A stretch of DNA of 6,274 nucleotides from assembly GCA_029945495.1 (NCBI GenBank), contig JAQSCR010000669.1, positions 1 through 6,274 on the forward strand, in the 5' to 3' direction. The notes beneath the pieces were generated by a model. It made no database searches. It was not told the origin of the DNA and saw only the letters and a program-made list of their open reading frames with translations. This DNA comes from Pseudolabrys sp. (lineage in GTDB: Bacteria > Pseudomonadota > Alphaproteobacteria > Rhizobiales > Xanthobacteraceae). The translations under genes and the position numbers were made by a program. This document shows, piece after piece, positions 4,570 to 6,274 of this stretch; position 1 is the first letter of the stretch, and each line of letters begins with the position of its first letter.

Positions 4570-5547
4570 TCACCGCTTCGGCGGATAAGGCGTTTCCGGC
4601 ACCGGCGTCAGCGGCGGCTTGCCGGCGGCCCAGGCCAGAATGTTATCGACCAGCAACTGGTCCATCGCCGCGCGCGTTACCTCGGTCGAGGAGCCGAGAT
4701 GCGGGAACAGGACGATGTGATCCATCTCCAGCAGTTCTTTCGGCACCTCCGGCTCCTTGGCGAAGACGTCGAGGCCGGCGGAATAGATCGTGCGGCTTTT
4801 CAAAGCCTCGATCAAAGCCGGCTCGTCGACCACGGAGCCACGCGCCATGTTGATGACGATGCCGCGGGGGCCGAGCGCCTTGAGCACGTCGGCATTGATC
4901 AGGTTTTGCGTGGCCGGGCCGCCCGGCACGATGACCATCAGCGTGTCGACGTCGTGCGCCATGTCCAGGAGCTTGGGATAGTACTTGTAGGTGACGTCCT
5001 GCGGGTTGCGCGAGTGGTAGACCACCGGCACGCCGAAGGCTTCCAGACGTTTGGCGATCGCCTTGCCGATGCGGCCCATGCCGACCATGCCGACGGTGCG
5101 GTCGCGCAATGTCGCCTTGGAAAGCGGATATTGCGCCTTCGGCCATTTGCCGGCGCGGACATAGCGGTCGGCCTGCGGAAATTCGCGAACCGTACAGAGC
5201 AGCAGGCCGAGCGCGGTGTCGGCCACTTCCTCATTGAGCACATCGGGCGTGTTGGTGACGACGATGCCGTGAGCGCCGGCCCATTTGGCATCGACATGAT
5301 CGTAGCCGACGCCGAAGCTCGAAATCTGCTCCAGCTTGGGAAAGCGGGTCAGAAATGTGCCGTCGACTTTATTGCTGGTGTAAGCAAGCGCGATGGCGCC
5401 GATCTTCGGGCCGACGTCCTTGATGAAGGCGTCCTGGTCCTTGGCTTCGAGCAGGTAATGCAGATTGACCGCCGGTTCCAGCCCCTTGACCAGCACCGGC
5501 TTGCGCGCGCCGATCAACAGCACGTCACGCTTTTCGCCCGCCATCAT
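4570..5547 (-). CDS. D-isomer-specific 2-hydroxyacid dehydrogenase (glyoxylate/hydroxypyruvate reductase-like)
   Basis: The protein has 325 residues, normal for the family. Two adjacent ATG codons (5547 and 5544) follow AGGGAG; the second has the better spacing. The N- and C-terminal parts form the catalytic domain and about residues 100-285 the nucleotide-binding domain. The dinucleotide loop is G156-M-G-R-I-G161. The catalytic triad appears as Arg236 (INMARGSVVDE), Glu265 (FAKEPEVP) and His283 (LFPHLGSST). After the second beta strand the sequence is YHSRN rather than having an acidic residue, which favours NADP(H) over NAD(H). It should interconvert a 2-keto acid such as glyoxylate, hydroxypyruvate or pyruvate with the D-2-hydroxy acid in the cytoplasm; the substrate cannot be fixed from sequence. 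It lies 39 bp after the pyruvate dehydrogenase E2 gene in the same direction, which fits a role around 2-keto acids. Confidence 0.88.
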   Translation of the reverse strand: MMAGEKRDVLLIGARKPVLVKGLEPAVNLHYLLEAKDQDAFIKDVGPKIGAIALAYTSNKVDGTFLTRFPKLEQISSFGVGYDHVDAKWAGAHGIVVTNTPDVLNEEVADTALGLLLCTVREFPQADRYVRAGKWPKAQYPLSKATLRDRTVGMVGMGRIGKAIAKRLEAFGVPVVYHSRNPQDVTYKYYPKLLDMAHDVDTLMVIVPGGPATQNLINADVLKALGPRGIVINMARGSVVDEPALIEALKSRTIYSAGLDVFAKEPEVPKELLEMDHIVLFPHLGSSTEVTRAAMDQLLVDNILAWAAGKPPLTPVPETPYPPKR

Positions 5548-5586
5548 TCAGCTCCCTTAGGTTCCACGCAGCAATCCTATCACGCG

Positions 5587-6274
5587 TCAGATCAATGCGG
5601 TGATCGGCATTTCGACAAAATTCTTGAACGCCGCCAGCAGCTCGGCGCCGAGCGCGCCGTCGACCACCCGATGGTCGCAGGACAAAGTGACCGTCATGAC
5701 GCTGACGAACTTGACGCTGCCGTCCTCGGCCTCGACCGGGGCACGGCGCGAGGCGCCGACCGCTAAAATGGTCGCATGCGGCGGATTGATGATGGCGGAA
5801 AACTCGCGCACGCCATACATGCCGAGATTGGAGATGGCGCTGGCGCCGCCTTGATACTCGTTAGGTTTCAGTTTCTTGGCGCGCGCGCGCTCGGCCAGAT
5901 CGCGGATTTCCGAGGAGATCGCCGTCAGCGACCTGGCTTCGGCGTTACGGATCACCGGCGTGATCAGCCCGCCGTCAAGCGCCACGGCGATGCCGATGTC
6001 GGAATGGGTGAAGCGCAGAATACGGTCGCCGGCCCACGCCGCGTTGGCGGCCGGTATGCGCTGCAAGGCGGCGGCCCACGCCTTGATGATGAAATCGTTC
6101 AGCGACAGTTTGAACGCCGCATTGCCGTCCTTGTCCTTGGGCGCGGCGGCATTGGCCTCCTCGCGCATCGCCATCAGGCGGCCGATCTCGATATCGGCGG
6201 TCAGATAGAAATGCGGAATGGTCTGTTTGGCCTCGACCAGCCGTTTGGCGATTGTTGCGCGCATGCCGTCGAGC
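5587..6274 (-). CDS. pdhC: Dihydrolipoamide acetyltransferase (E2) of pyruvate dehydrogenase, C-terminal part
   Basis: The frame enters from the right edge (LDGMRATIAKRLVEAKQTIP) and stops at TGA 5587-5589, giving about 229 residues of the catalytic domain. This acyltransferase domain moves the acetyl group from lipoyl-lysine to coenzyme A and forms the core of the cytoplasmic complex. Visible hallmarks are MRATIAKRL, HFYLTADIEIGRL, the substrate-channel segment DIGIAVALDGGLITPVIR, SNLGMYGV and the active-site motif DHRVVDG near the end. The wording of these motifs is closest to the alphaproteobacterial pyruvate dehydrogenase E2; 2-oxoglutarate or branched-chain E2 is less likely but not excluded without the lipoyl part. 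The lipoyl and E1/E3-binding domains, start and promoter are outside the window. The dehydrogenase and Inh-like genes follow as a probable operon. Confidence 0.88.
   Translation of the reverse strand, partial: LDGMRATIAKRLVEAKQTIPHFYLTADIEIGRLMAMREEANAAAPKDKDGNAAFKLSLNDFIIKAWAAALQRIPAANAAWAGDRILRFTHSDIGIAVALDGGLITPVIRNAEARSLTAISSEIRDLAERARAKKLKPNEYQGGASAISNLGMYGVREFSAIINPPHATILAVGASRRAPVEAEDGSVKFVSVMTVTLSCDHRVVDGALGAELLAAFKNFVEMPITALI

Noticed and set aside
4699..5766. Rightward open frame of 355 codons opposite the 2-hydroxyacid dehydrogenase
   Set aside because: It is a GC-rich antisense shadow; the opposite strand has a complete catalytic triad and nucleotide-binding motif.
1..6274. CRISPR array or tandem direct repeats
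   Set aside because: No regularly spaced repeats were seen anywhere; the only strong repeats are the inverted arms at 3296-3422 and the operator palindromes.

Overview
The window looks like the edge of a conjugative genomic island (about 1-3115) joined to chromosomal DNA of an alphaproteobacterium, probably a member of the Hyphomicrobiales (Bradyrhizobium/Rhodopseudomonas/Pseudolabrys-like). The assignment is inferred from GC-rich coding on the right, a RadC tail and pyruvate dehydrogenase E2 of alphaproteobacterial type, AprI/Inh-family inhibitor genes, and a GC-rich intergenic inverted repeat typical of that group. No database search was possible.

Left region (1-1344): the end of a conjugative transfer cluster. 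It holds the C-terminus of TrbI (VirB10-like), then a small DUF2274 gene, then a LysR-type regulator on the opposite strand whose 3' end overlaps the DUF2274 gene by 50 bp.

Cargo region (1345-2785): a control region and a TetR gene colinear with the Tn10 tetracycline repressor. It keeps nearly all the residues known to contact DNA and tetracycline. Upstream lie two tetO-like operators with centres 29 bp apart, and the first overlaps a good -35/-10 promoter. Downstream in the same direction is a dead FAD-dependent monooxygenase, with an amber stop at codon 6 and a truncation after about 95 codons. This looks like the regulatory half of a tetracycline-type resistance or detoxification module whose effector has decayed.

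Island edge (2786-3286): a 76-residue AlpA/excisionase-like helix-turn-helix gene, an AT-rich stretch, then an abrupt switch to the last ~55 codons of chromosomal radC. The N-terminal part of radC, including the expected JAMM glutamate, is missing here, so the junction lies at about 3105-3130.

Chromosomal region (3287-6274): a 127-bp structure bounded by perfect 19-bp inverted repeats separates radC from a leftward operon. Read in transcription order this is the dihydrolipoamide acetyltransferase gene (pyruvate dehydrogenase E2, cut by the window edge), a D-2-hydroxyacid dehydrogenase, a one-domain AprI/Inh-like secreted protein and a two-domain AprI/Inh-like secreted protein. The last three are packed with gaps or overlaps of a few bases. 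No wholly new system is evident. The most informative signals are the tet-type control circuit with its decayed effector and the radC junction.
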